DNA of 64,000 bases from Bin87 sp034423115. GTDB lineage: Bacteria > Chloroflexota > Dehalococcoidia > Lucifugimonadales > UBA3495. How positions within the stretch are numbered: position 1 is the stretch's first letter; each line of letters begins with the position of its first letter. The notes under the pieces are model-generated. The model was not told the DNA's origin. It did not search any database and saw nothing but the letters and a program-made list of their open reading frames with translations. The stretch covers positions 62,001 to 126,000 of the forward strand of contig DAOUJD010000019.1 of assembly GCA_034423115.1 (NCBI GenBank), written 5' to 3'. This document shows, one piece after another, positions 1 to 9,104 of the stretch. Made by a program: the position numbers and the translations under genes.

Positions 1-849
1 GGTCACCTTGGGACCGTCGGGCACTCGCAAGACGATCTGCTCGGCGCGCACGGTCTCGCCCGCCCTCAGGACCTCTGCAATGGGAAAATCCCTCAGGGAG
101 ACCTCCCGTCCGTCCGCGCGTTCGAAGGTAACTACCTCCAGCAATTCCTCAGGCGACTGACCGGGTTCCAGGAGGCTCTCCACGATGCGCAGCGATTCCC
201 TGTTGAATGACACCGGCGCTCCCGTTTTGGCGTCGAAGACCGCCACACCCACCGGCGAGGTGTTCACCAGGGTTTCCAGGTCGGCCCGGGCCCGCTGCTC
301 GTCCCGGTACCTGAAGGCGTTGCCGATGACCAGCGCCGCCTGGGACGCGAACATCACCAGCGTTTCCTCGTCCTCCTGGGTGAACTCCGGTTGGCTGAGC
401 TTTTCGGCCACGTAGATGTTGCCCACGCGCTGGTTTCGGTGCAGCACCGGCGATGCCAGGAAAGAGATCGTTGGCCCCACCGGCAAGGGGAAGCTCAGCT
501 CGGAAAGGCCCGCCTCCCGCATCAGCTCCAACAGGTCAGGATGGCGCACCGGTCCATCAATGTTGCCCAGGATTTCGTATATGCGGGACGCGACGGGTAT
601 GTCCCACACCTGGAGCGTCTGCTCTGGGCTCATCCCCGAGGCGAGGAAGTTCTGCACGCGGCCGTCCTCATCGTGGAGGGTCATCACGCCGTAGCGAGCG
701 TCGGTGAGAGACCGGGCGGCATCCAGGACTCCCTGCAGCACGGTGTCGAAATCGAGGCTCTCGTTGATGCGAAGACTGGCCTCGCTCAACCGGGTCAGAC
801 GCTCCCGCAACGCCTCATTCTCTCGCTTCAGCCGGTCGGTCTCATCCAT
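1..849 (-). CDS. GAF-PAS sensor protein (C-terminus beyond the left edge)
   Basis: Reading the minus strand from the ATG at 849 gives 283 open codons that run off base 1, so the C-terminal half is not visible. A short coiled start (MDETDRLKRENEALRERL) is followed by a GAF domain at about residues 25-185 (LTDARYGVMTLHDEDGR, then HRNQRVGNIYVAEK and DEETLVMFASQAALVI), then a PAS domain from about residue 195 (LVNTSPVGVAVFDAKTG). This is the usual input half of a bacterial sensor kinase or diguanylate cyclase; no output domain can be seen, so the output type is unknown. It closely resembles the GAF-PAS protein at 38420-39382, including the PVGV-hydrophobic-FDA-TGA core and the RAGETVRAE segment. 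Upstream, 850-1007 is AT-rich and could hold its promoter. Confidence 0.85.
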   Translation of the reverse strand, partial: MDETDRLKRENEALRERLTRLSEASLRINESLDFDTVLQGVLDAARSLTDARYGVMTLHDEDGRVQNFLASGMSPEQTLQVWDIPVASRIYEILGNIDGPVRHPDLLELMREAGLSELSFPLPVGPTISFLASPVLHRNQRVGNIYVAEKLSQPEFTQEDEETLVMFASQAALVIGNAFRYRDEQRARADLETLVNTSPVGVAVFDAKTGAPVSFNRESLRIVESLLEPGQSPEELLEVVTFERADGREVSLRDFPIAEVLRAGETVRAEQIVLRVPDGPKVT

Positions 850-1028
850 GGATGGGTTGCCTCCTTGAGTGTACGGGGCACAGATCTACGCTTGAGGCGC
901 ACATGATACAAGAAATCTTACAATATATGTTTATTCATTACGCAGGTCATACGGCAGTGCGCCTACAATCAAACCAACGTCAATCCAAAGAGGCCTAACC
1001 TCGTCCATTGGGGAATCGCCGGCCGAGT

Positions 1029-1331
1029 GTGGCAGTGGACTCAGCTCCCGAACTCCTGCTGGAAACCGCCAGGGACTTGCTGGCGATCTGCCGGGCGTTG
1101 AACGAAACCAGTCCGGCAGCGGACTTCTTGCAATCTCCCCCGATGGGCAAGCCTGATCTCCTTGTCTCCGCATACCGGGCGGTGGGCGAGGCGGTGGAAT
1201 TGGCCCGTGAGGTGCAGGACGACCCAGACTGGTTCGGACTGGACCAGCTCAGCGGAGTGGCGCTGGCCGTTCTGCTCCGGCGCGTGGCCCGTGACCTGGA
1301 GCGGGAGGCGGACGCCTGGGAACCGGATTGA
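1029..1331 (+). CDS. Small helical hypothetical protein
   Basis: An open frame of about 100 codons encodes an acidic, predominantly helical protein (LLLETARDLLAICRALNETS, LVSAYRAVGEAVELAREVQD, LRRVARDLEREADAWEPD). Amino-acid composition looks protein-like, with amphipathic Leu/Ala/Arg spacing. The start is uncertain: TTG at 1008, GTG at 1029 and GTG at 1035 are all in frame, and none has a strong ribosome site. A competing frame on the opposite strand looks like a shadow. No family is recognised. Confidence 0.45.
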   Translation: MAVDSAPELLLETARDLLAICRALNETSPAADFLQSPPMGKPDLLVSAYRAVGEAVELAREVQDDPDWFGLDQLSGVALAVLLRRVARDLEREADAWEPD

Positions 1332-1510
1332 AGGCTTTTGACCGGTGATGCACTCTGGCTGGCGTGGTCCCGGTGTTACCGGCATTCGCACGTTCAGACC
1401 CGCAGCCCGCATTCGGCGATGATCTGCCCCTTGCTTTCACCACACAATTCGACGGGTGTGGATGCGAGCGCAACGACATAGGAGCACGCCTTATATCCGG
1501 AGAGCCGACC

Positions 1511-1777
1511 GTGCATTGGTTGAGGAGAGCGCTGGTCATGATCTGCCTGTGGGTTGCGCTGGCCTGCTGGGCAGACGCCGACGAACGGATGGTGCGGCGT
1601 TACGCCGATTGTATGGCAGATCCCAACACCACCCTGCATCGGCTGACGGTCCCCAACGCGGTCGGGGTCGTACCACTGGGCGCCGAGGCGATTGAGGCAC
1701 GGTTGCACGCTCAACTGGAGCGCGGGGAAGTCACGATGGCCGAGATAAGGGCCGTCTATGACCGTTACTGCGAATAG
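1511..1777 (+). CDS. Small exported hypothetical protein
   Basis: GTG at 1511 is preceded by GGAGAG with a 6-base gap, which favours this start over upstream in-frame codons. The 88-residue product begins with a short basic stretch and a hydrophobic segment (ALVMICLWVALACWADA) that resembles a signal peptide with cleavage after ADA. The mature part is about 65 residues with two cysteines (RYADC and the penultimate Cys), which could form a disulfide outside the membrane. C-terminal residues are charged and helical (EARLHAQLERGEVTMAEIRAVYDRYCE). No family is recognised. Confidence 0.6.
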   Translation: MHWLRRALVMICLWVALACWADADERMVRRYADCMADPNTTLHRLTVPNAVGVVPLGAEAIEARLHAQLERGEVTMAEIRAVYDRYCE

Positions 1778-2048
1778 AGGGGCAAAGAATTACCGTGGGC
1801 AGGGATGGACCGGACGCAAGGAAGGTCGGCGTCGCTGAGCTCGTCGACGTGCCTGGCGCCCGACTCCGCAGTGATGGTTCGCATCACATCGCTGGGAAAT
1901 GCCTCAGAGCAAAACCAATGCTTTCATGGCGAGTCTCAGCCCGAAGGCGTCATGGCCTGGCGCAGCACGGAGTATTTTCCCTCCCCGTCAGTCGTTGTCC
2001 CGCACCAGGACCCGGACGCCGGGGCCGCGGTGATCCGCGGCTTCAGCG

Positions 2049-5000
2049 TCAGTTCCCGGCCGGAGGAATGAAGATACTAACCATAGAGTAGGGGCCGATG
2101 TAGGGGACGGCGCCGTTGCGCGTCACCGCCGCGACCTGGTAGTAGTATTGGGTATTCGGCGTGAGGCCGGTTTCCACGTAGGGACCGATCCCGCGGTTGG
2201 TCTGGCGGACCACCCACGAGGTGTCGAAGTCACCCGGGCCATCGCCGTTCCACGTGCTGCGCTCGATCCGGTAGCCGGTGATGGACTCAGCGTCGCGGCC
2301 TTCCGTAACCGCATCCCACTCCAACCTGAGTGCCCTCTCTCCCTCCTTCTCGATTCTGAAGTTCTGGGGCGCGCCCACGCTGAAGTCGGCGGTGGTGGCA
2401 CTCTTGACCTGCGACCAACGCCCAAGCAACTGGCGGCGATTATCCTCTTTGTAGCCCGCCACGCGGTAATACCTGGTGGCGCCGGGCTCCACAGTGGAAT
2501 CGAGGACCTTGGTCTGGTCAGTCCAGAGCCAGGTGAGACGCTCCCAGCCGTACAACCCGCCGTCCTCGGAATACTCCACCATGTACCCATCGATGCCCTT
2601 GCTTTCGCAATCGCCTTCCCGGTTCGGGTTGCACAGGCTGCTCCAGGACAGGAGAACCTCCTTTGAAGTCCTGGCTTGAGCCGTAAGGGTGGGCTGCGAC
2701 AGGTTCGCCGTCTTGCCCTCCTCGATGGTGACCGTGACCGGATACGACCACCCGCCCCAGCCGGCGCTGTTGCGCGCTCGGATCTGGTAGTGCCAGGTTT
2801 CGCCCACCTTGCGCCCGGTGTGGGTGTAGGACCGGGCCGACGCCGACGTGGTGGTCAGGTTGCGCCAGTTCTCGCCGTCTTCGGAGTATTGCAGCTGGTA
2901 GCCGGTTACCGGCGCGCCGCCGTCGTAGTGCGGCTCGCCCCAGTACAGGGTGATGGCGTTCTGCCCGTCGGCCTCGCCGTCCAGGTACAGCCACTGGTCG
3001 GGCGTAACCGCGCCGCCGGCGCTGGCCGAGGCCGCGTTGCTCCAGGCGCCCGCTCCGGCGCTGTTGACCGCCCGCACCCGGTAGCACCGGTATGCCCCGG
3101 GTTCCAGGCCGTCGCCGAAGTTGCCGGCGTCCAGATACTCCCGCGCCACCGGCGAGTCGGAATATCGGTACCCGATGCCGTCGAGAGGCTCCCAGTCGGT
3201 TCCGCACTTTCGGGCCACCTGGTCGTAGTCCACGTAATCGATCTCGTAGGCGTAGATGGTGCTGCCATTATCCCGGGGCTGGCTCCAGGTCAAGCGGATG
3301 GCGCGGAGGATGTTGTCGCCCGACCCCGAGGTGGCCCGGCTGGCGCTGAGGCTGGGCGCTTCCGGCACCCCGGCCACCGCCGTCGCCACCGCCAGGTCCG
3401 ACCACGCGCCCAATCCGCCGGCGTAGGCCGCCACCCGGTAGTAGCGGGTCTCGCCGCTGGGGATGCCGGTGTTGGTGCAGGTGTGCTGGGATGCGCTGTC
3501 GCTGCGGCAGGCGTTGCTCCAGCCGCCGGTGCCGGTGCGCGACCACTGGGCCTGGTAGTAGGTTATGGGCGAACCCCCGTCGTCCGACGACGGCTCCCAG
3601 GACACCACGACCTCGCCGGCACCCCCGGCCTCGGCGGTTACGTTCAGCGGCGGCGACGCCTGCCGGTAGGTGACCTGGGACGCCGACCGGGACCAGAGGC
3701 CGGGCACCCCGGCCTCGTTCAGCGCCCGCACCCGGTAGCTGCGTCGGGCCCCGGCACCGGTGTCCGCGAAATGGGTTTGGTCGCCGCTAACATGGGCCAG
3801 ATTCTGCCACGTGTTGCCGTCCAGGTACTGCACCTGGTAGCGATGCACCGGCCAGTTGTTCACGTGGGGGACCGACTCCCAGGTCAGGACCGGCGTGTTG
3901 GCAAATCGCGGCGCCACTGGGCCGCCCGACGTCCCCACCGCGCCGCCGCCACGGGCCGTGATCTTGGCAGTGCTGTTGTTGTTCGGGTATTCGTACACCG
4001 TTCCCTCGTGCCAGCTGCCCCCGGCGGTGGTGTCCGCTACGCAGGTCGCTTGGGTGGTGTGCGCCAGGGTGCTGCGGTCGCTGCCGATGCAGACGTTGTA
4101 CGAGTTGTCCGTCAGGCTGATGGTCGCCGTGGCCGGCTCCTGCGGTACGCCGCCATCCTTCAGGATGAGGGTCAGCGTCGCTTCCTCCGGTATGCCCCGG
4201 GAGCGCCGGTAGTCCCGCAGCTTCAATCCCGCCAGCGTCCACGCGCCGTTGGCATAGGTTCCCTCGCTGGCAACGTAATCCTCCACCTGTGCGCCCGATG
4301 GCAGCGCGATCTTGACCGTGGCATCCACCGTATTCTCCGGGCCGTTGTTGGCGGCGATGATGGTGTACACGGTCCGGCCGGCCGCCACGTCGCTGCTGCC
4401 GCCGTCCCGCACCTCCAGGTCCTGTATCGGGCCGACGTGGAAGGTGTAGGTCTTTGTGTCGGAGTATTCCACGCCGGCAGTGCTATCCGTAACGTCATCA
4501 TCGTATGGGGTACGAATTGTGGCGGTTAATGTGTAGGTTCCGAGCTTGCTGAACTCGATATAAGAGCCATCGGTAAATCCTAGATGTTTGTCGCTGCTCG
4601 TAATCCATGGGTTGCCTTCGTACCCGGCGGCACTGGATCCCCATTCCGAGGCCGGTCCGCTTGACGAGGAGTCCCAGGTTGCCATCTTCCCCGGTCCGGA
4701 CATCTCTGTCTTGAAATAGCCTCGCTCCCAGTCCGGGTATTGTGTGTCAGGTGTTCCCCACCGATCAACGTCGGGTGGCGTTTCTGTTGTATCTGTCCTC
4801 AGGTCCAACAACGTTGTGTTGAAACGAAGCAGTGGGCCGCTTCTGTCTTCGCCACCAGGCAAACAAGTGGGCGGAGTAGCGGTACAACTGCCGAAGGTTG
4901 CGAAGCCCGTTGACCATACCAAATTGCCATTCGCGTCCACGGTCCTGCTGGTGCCGTCGGGCATTTGCACCACCACCTGGCTGGGCTGGAAAACCGTGCC

Positions 5001-6161
5001 GAACTCCGGCGCCGCATCGCCAGTCACCACTAATTCCAGAGAGTCGTTTTCGTTGCACGGAGCAACGGTTTTGCCCACGCAGGGGTGCCAGGTGAACAGG
5101 TCAACCGTCCCATCGCTCAGCACCACCTGCTCCCCGGCAGGCGCCGCGCCCAGGCAAGCTTTAGCCACGTTGTCCGATGGATCGTCCCGGTGCTTTCCCG
5201 CCCCGGTGGGCGGCGTCGCAAATATCTCGGCGGTTAGGCAATGGGGGCCGGCGGCGCCCACAGTTACCGGCAATGTCAACTTGGGTTGTGGACTTGTTGA
5301 TAAATTGACCGGACCGCCCACATAGAGAACCCCCGATGCGGCTGTGGTGCCGCCGCACTCTCGCTGTCCCCCAGGATAGTACTGTAGATTGGGAAACCTG
5401 GTGTCAGAGTTGGTAGTTGCCGCGCCAGCCGTGAGCCCCGGCGACAGCCGGATATTCACACAGGCATCCGTAACGTAATTCACCAGGTCAGATGGTGGCC
5501 TTTCGCCGTATTCATTGCTGTTGCTATCGTATTTGTTCAGTACTTCAACCGTAAATTCTCCCGTTCCTCCGGGTTCCGGGGACGCGCCGTCGGTCGATAC
5601 TCGGACGTAATAACTCGGTTGCGGAATAAATACGCCACCCACAGAGGAACCTTCGCCGTAAAGAAAAGCCTCAGCGGTGTTGTTATCCATCCGGTCCGGT
5701 GATTCGTAAGACGACAAACTCTCGGCGGTAGCCAACCACTCGAACATAGCTTTGTCGGAACTAACCATACGAACGCTGAAACTAATACTGGATCGCGTAT
5801 GTGGTGGCAGGCTGGGGATAGACCACGTGACGGTGTTATTGGTAACATTCTCCCCGGCTTCTACATCGATGGTACCCATGAGACAGCATGGATTCATATT
5901 CATGCTGCCGAAGCTAGTCGGGTTGACTTGCTCCAGGACTACTCTTACGTCGTAGGCTGTCCGGTTGCCCTGGTTGGTTAACCATAGCCTTGTCAAATTT
6001 CTTTCTGAATTGTGATTCTCCGTAACGGTAAACCCAACGCTCAAGTCAATATACTTTTCCGGCTCCTGGGCCTGGGCAACACCGGGCACGCTTAACCCTG
6101 CCGCCAAAATCGCCGGCAGCGCCAGAACCATGACTATCAGCATCCGAAATGGCGAACGCAT
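2049..6161 (-). CDS. Exported DUF11 / fibronectin type III repeat protein
   Basis: A 1370-residue protein with a clear signal peptide (MRSPFRMLIVMVLALPAILAAG, cleavage near AQAQ). The N-terminal third has beta-sandwich repeats with DUF11-like features (TNQGNRTAYDVRVVLEQ; later VYTIIAANNGPENTVDATVKIALPSGAQ at about residue 590-660). From about residue 760 to the end there are about six fibronectin type III domains, each with the pattern W-x-P then Y-x-V/I-x-Y-S then TxYYRVxA. No anchor motif or transmembrane helix is seen at the C-terminus, so it is probably secreted or held non-covalently. It may act as an adhesin or in binding sugars; that is inference. It lies 74 bases downstream of the related gene at 6236-8407 on the same strand, with a strong hairpin between them. 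Confidence 0.85.
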   Translation of the reverse strand: MRSPFRMLIVMVLALPAILAAGLSVPGVAQAQEPEKYIDLSVGFTVTENHNSERNLTRLWLTNQGNRTAYDVRVVLEQVNPTSFGSMNMNPCCLMGTIDVEAGENVTNNTVTWSIPSLPPHTRSSISFSVRMVSSDKAMFEWLATAESLSSYESPDRMDNNTAEAFLYGEGSSVGGVFIPQPSYYVRVSTDGASPEPGGTGEFTVEVLNKYDSNSNEYGERPPSDLVNYVTDACVNIRLSPGLTAGAATTNSDTRFPNLQYYPGGQRECGGTTAASGVLYVGGPVNLSTSPQPKLTLPVTVGAAGPHCLTAEIFATPPTGAGKHRDDPSDNVAKACLGAAPAGEQVVLSDGTVDLFTWHPCVGKTVAPCNENDSLELVVTGDAAPEFGTVFQPSQVVVQMPDGTSRTVDANGNLVWSTGFATFGSCTATPPTCLPGGEDRSGPLLRFNTTLLDLRTDTTETPPDVDRWGTPDTQYPDWERGYFKTEMSGPGKMATWDSSSSGPASEWGSSAAGYEGNPWITSSDKHLGFTDGSYIEFSKLGTYTLTATIRTPYDDDVTDSTAGVEYSDTKTYTFHVGPIQDLEVRDGGSSDVAAGRTVYTIIAANNGPENTVDATVKIALPSGAQVEDYVASEGTYANGAWTLAGLKLRDYRRSRGIPEEATLTLILKDGGVPQEPATATISLTDNSYNVCIGSDRSTLAHTTQATCVADTTAGGSWHEGTVYEYPNNNSTAKITARGGGAVGTSGGPVAPRFANTPVLTWESVPHVNNWPVHRYQVQYLDGNTWQNLAHVSGDQTHFADTGAGARRSYRVRALNEAGVPGLWSRSASQVTYRQASPPLNVTAEAGGAGEVVVSWEPSSDDGGSPITYYQAQWSRTGTGGWSNACRSDSASQHTCTNTGIPSGETRYYRVAAYAGGLGAWSDLAVATAVAGVPEAPSLSASRATSGSGDNILRAIRLTWSQPRDNGSTIYAYEIDYVDYDQVARKCGTDWEPLDGIGYRYSDSPVAREYLDAGNFGDGLEPGAYRCYRVRAVNSAGAGAWSNAASASAGGAVTPDQWLYLDGEADGQNAITLYWGEPHYDGGAPVTGYQLQYSEDGENWRNLTTTSASARSYTHTGRKVGETWHYQIRARNSAGWGGWSYPVTVTIEEGKTANLSQPTLTAQARTSKEVLLSWSSLCNPNREGDCESKGIDGYMVEYSEDGGLYGWERLTWLWTDQTKVLDSTVEPGATRYYRVAGYKEDNRRQLLGRWSQVKSATTADFSVGAPQNFRIEKEGERALRLEWDAVTEGRDAESITGYRIERSTWNGDGPGDFDTSWVVRQTNRGIGPYVETGLTPNTQYYYQVAAVTRNGAVPYIGPYSMVSIFIPPAGN

Positions 6162-6190
6162 CGTATGACCGTCACTTTACCTGTGTATTG

Positions 6191-6223
6191 CGGCGGCGGC
6201 CGGGTTGATCCCGGCCGCCGCCG
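6191..6223 (-). terminator. Strong intergenic hairpin, likely terminator or processing site
   Basis: A perfect 14-base inverted repeat (arms 6191-6204 and 6210-6223, all G and C) surrounds a 5-base loop, 13 bases past the stop of the 6236-8407 gene. There is no T-run after it, so it may be a stabilising 3' end or attenuator between the two surface-protein genes rather than a classical intrinsic terminator. Confidence 0.6.
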
Positions 6224-6235
6224 ACTAGTGATTGA

Positions 6236-8407
6236 TCACTGAGCTGCCTGCCAATTGACGACGACAGCCGCGTGTTTGCTGACTATGTTGTCGTTGGCAT
6301 CCGTGTAGCCTGCGCTCAGCTTGTACTCCCGGCGGGCTGCGCTTCCGTAGGTCTTGACCCATTTGCCCATTGAGATGGACGGATCAAACGTTAACAGTTG
6401 CGAATCGCCGTAGGGGTCGCTGGATCGTGCCGGAAGGTTGCCTTCAAACCAGCCGACGCCCATGTCAGCCGTCGCTACGGGCGACACGACCTTGCCGGTC
6501 AATACCACGTCCTGGTTCACCGTTTGGGTGGTGCGATCCGCGTTCAACGTGACGCTCAGCGTCTCGTTGGCCACGTCGGTCACGGTGATCCACAGGCCGA
6601 TGGTGTTGGAGGCGATACCGTCGTTGAGGGTCAGGGAGAGGTCGTAGGAAGCCGCGTCCTCGTAGTTGATGCCGGGGCCGTCGGCGACTTTAACGCGCAC
6701 CTGTCCGTCAGCCTCGCGGGCTACGGTGAACTTGTCCGCGCCGGTGCCGCTGAGTCCGAAGGTCAAGCCGGTGGGAGGGATAACGCCTTTGAGCGTGAAC
6801 TGCGCCGGGCCGCAGACCTCGGTGCCAGCGTCCACATTCTCGGCAACCGTGCATGAAACGCCGAACAACGGGGGGTGGGCGATAGTGCCGGCTGCGGTGA
6901 TCCTTGCCATCGCATGGTTGTTTTCCACATATGGGTCGAGCTCGAGTTTCGTCGGAGTGGCAGTGGCATCAGGGTCCGTGGCGTAGATATGCGCGGTAAC
7001 CTTCTGCTCCCGTCCCTGCGCGCCTTGCGCGATCTGGGCCGTGATGGTCAAGACGCCCACGAGGTCCCCGTCCCCCTCTCCTGCCAGCACGTCGCCCAGG
7101 GACCAGATGCCGGTGGTGGAGTCGTAGGTGCTGGCGGGGTTGGAGGAGTAGGACACGGTGGAGTGCGACACGTACGTCAGTCCGGGGGGCAGCGTGACGG
7201 CCACCTCGGTGTCATTGGCCGTGTCCGGCCCGAAGTTCTCGGCCTCAATCCTGATCTTCACGTTGTCGCCCGGGTCGAAGGTGGAGTCCGCGGGGTCGGC
7301 ATTCGTGATGGTGAAGGTTTGATTGCCGTTAGAGTCAGGGTAGCCCACGGCCAGGTCGGCCCGGTCCCCCACGTGGAAGGTGTACCTCTTGACCAGGCTG
7401 GTCACCGTGGTATATCCCGGCTTGATCGATCCCCAGGCCGCATTGTGATTCGGGTGCGCCTTGACGTGCACCCCCAGCACGTAGGTTCCCGGTTGGGTGA
7501 ATGCCCAGTATCGGTGCCGGTGTTCACCGCCATGCACCTGGATCTCATTGCGGTCGGGATCCGATCCGTCCCAAATGGGCTGCGGTTCCACGGTCGTGTC
7601 CACGTTGGCGTGATGGCGGAACAAGTACACGAAACCCTCGTGCTCCGTATCGGAGTACGGCTCGCGCACGGACTCGAACTCGAAGTCCAGGTCATTCCAA
7701 TCTTCCCGGTTCAGGAGTTCGGCCGAGAAGCCAACGCACAGGTCGCCGGCGTTCAGTTCGCCGCCGGGGGGGCAAACCGGCAAGATCCACACTTCGTCGC
7801 CGGCGTCTCCCAGGAACCAATAACGGTTTTTCTCCACGCCATACGTGGTGGGGGGGTTCAGCCGGTTGGTGCTGTCCTCCACGGTCCTTGTGCCCAGCGT
7901 CTCCTTGTACTTGTTGTCGATCTGGACGATGGTTTGCTCGATGTTGACGTTGAAATTCTCCCGGGTACGCTGCTCCTCAGTACCAGGGCCATCAGGGTAG
8001 ATGAACTTCGACGGGCAAACGCTGGTGGCCAAGTTCTTCGTCGCATCGTCCCAGTACACGTCGAACAGCGGCAGGTGGCCGGCATCGACCTCGATGTCCG
8101 CGTAAGGGCAACTAGTGGCTATCGGAGTCTTGTGCGGTGGCCGCGTGGGTATGGGCGTAGGTGTAGGGTCATCGCCGCCGCCCGGTGGATTGTCACCGCC
8201 GCCCGGAGGGTTGTCGCCGCCGCCCGGCTGGTTCTCGCCGCCCGGTCCAGGCGCAACATAGTTGCCGCCGTCAAGGGCGAGGGATGCGGTGTCGGCCTGG
8301 GCCGGGTTGCCGCTGGACAGCAGCACCACCGCTGCCACGGCGAAAACGGCCAGAGCCGCAACCGCCATTACGGAAAGTTGCGTTTTTCTACGGTTCATGG
8401 TAAGCAT
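6236..8407 (-). CDS. Exported DUF11-domain surface protein with Gly/Pro linker
   Basis: A 723-residue protein. An RBS (AAGGAG) lies 14 bases before the ATG at 8407; a second ATG three codons in is possible. The N-terminus is a signal peptide (VMAVAALAVFAVAAVVLLSSG, cleavage near AQADT). It is followed by a low-complexity linker of GGGDNPP repeats and a TPTPIPT segment, then a Cys-containing beta-rich region. At about residue 370-500 there is a DUF11 module (DNVKIRIEAENFGPDTANDTEVAVTLPPGLTY). At about 500-620 there is a cadherin-like repeat (FTLKGVIPPTGLTFGLSG, INYEDAASYDLSLTLNDG). It shares TFHVG-x3-DL junctions with the downstream 2049-6161 protein, so the two are probably products of one family and co-transcribed. 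Confidence 0.8.
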   Translation of the reverse strand: MLTMNRRKTQLSVMAVAALAVFAVAAVVLLSSGNPAQADTASLALDGGNYVAPGPGGENQPGGGDNPPGGGDNPPGGGDDPTPTPIPTRPPHKTPIATSCPYADIEVDAGHLPLFDVYWDDATKNLATSVCPSKFIYPDGPGTEEQRTRENFNVNIEQTIVQIDNKYKETLGTRTVEDSTNRLNPPTTYGVEKNRYWFLGDAGDEVWILPVCPPGGELNAGDLCVGFSAELLNREDWNDLDFEFESVREPYSDTEHEGFVYLFRHHANVDTTVEPQPIWDGSDPDRNEIQVHGGEHRHRYWAFTQPGTYVLGVHVKAHPNHNAAWGSIKPGYTTVTSLVKRYTFHVGDRADLAVGYPDSNGNQTFTITNADPADSTFDPGDNVKIRIEAENFGPDTANDTEVAVTLPPGLTYVSHSTVSYSSNPASTYDSTTGIWSLGDVLAGEGDGDLVGVLTITAQIAQGAQGREQKVTAHIYATDPDATATPTKLELDPYVENNHAMARITAAGTIAHPPLFGVSCTVAENVDAGTEVCGPAQFTLKGVIPPTGLTFGLSGTGADKFTVAREADGQVRVKVADGPGINYEDAASYDLSLTLNDGIASNTIGLWITVTDVANETLSVTLNADRTTQTVNQDVVLTGKVVSPVATADMGVGWFEGNLPARSSDPYGDSQLLTFDPSISMGKWVKTYGSAARREYKLSAGYTDANDNIVSKHAAVVVNWQAAQ
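8169..8250 (-). repeat. 21-base coding tandem repeat (GGGDNPP linker)
   Basis: Three full units and one partial unit of a 21-base repeat (8169-8189, 8190-8210, 8211-8231, then a shorter copy) encode the GGGDNPP linker just after the signal peptide. Such repeats can gain or lose units by slippage and would change the linker length of the surface protein. Confidence 0.7.
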
Positions 8408-9104
8408 TTTGTTGTGTGATTCTCCTTATTGACGGTGATTCGCACACCGGGGGCGGCAGGTTCTAGCCTTTGCCGCTCCCCATTTGCGTTATGCGCCGGA
8501 CTCTTGCGTTTTTGATTGGTCCGGCGACGTTTTCCGACACACGCTCGGATGGGTTTCGTATTTCCGGCGTATAGCTGGGCGGGCCGCCTCCGGGGGCCTG
8601 CTCGCTGGGTGTGGAAGGGGTTGGGAATGCCATCGCCGGGCCGGTGACGGGCGACCCCTGGGGATCACCTCTGCCGGGCGTCGGTTTGTGACGACATCCT
8701 TTTCGAGATTAGGTATCATTTATAAATAACAACTGATATTTAGTCTCAATTTTATCCGGGCAATGAAATAGCCGGACCAGCGGCGTCCGGCCAGGGATTA
8801 CGGGTTATGTGTCATGCAGGTCACGGTTGGGCGCCGTTCCATGGTGTGGATCGCTCAAAGCCTGCGGAGTGTAACACCGCAATCGTATTATACTCGTAAA
8901 AATTAGCGCAATGATTTATATGAATCCATATAAATATCCCCAGACACGCAATGATGCCGCCGGCCTCCCGGGATGAATACCTGCGCTCCAGGCAGGCTCT
9001 TCCGGCAGCGAGATTGACATGCAGGAGGGAGATGAAACTGCGATGGAACATCCCCCTCACCCCAACCCTCTCCCTTGGCGGGAGAGGGAGTTCTTCGAAA
9101 CCCT
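8408..9104. other. Gene-free upstream region of the surface-protein genes
   Basis: No convincing gene on either strand across about 700 bases. Composition is patchy, with AT-rich stretches near 8700-8760 and 8880-8940. The region must carry the promoter for the 6236-8407/2049-6161 pair, but no well-spaced -35/-10 pair was identified. The last part contains the hairpin at 9066-9088. Confidence 0.5.
9066..9088 (-). repeat. REP-like hairpin after the binding-protein gene
   Basis: CCCTCTCCC (9066-9074) and GGGAGAGGG (9080-9088) form a perfect 9-base stem with a 5-base loop, preceded on the plus strand by CCCCTCACCCC. This C-rich tract plus hairpin is a dispersed repeat type seen in many bacterial genomes. 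It sits 17 bases past the stop of the 9105-11504 gene and may stabilise or end its transcript. Confidence 0.65.

Noticed and set aside
1795..2091. 98-codon plus-strand frame after the small exported protein
   Set aside because: No ribosome site, basic low-complexity translation, and its end overlaps the fibronectin gene antisense; treated as spacer.
2676..4529. 617-codon plus-strand frame opposite the fibronectin protein
   Set aside because: Arg/Gly/Val/Pro-rich translation typical of the antisense of GC-rich coding DNA; the minus strand has signal peptide and repeated domains.
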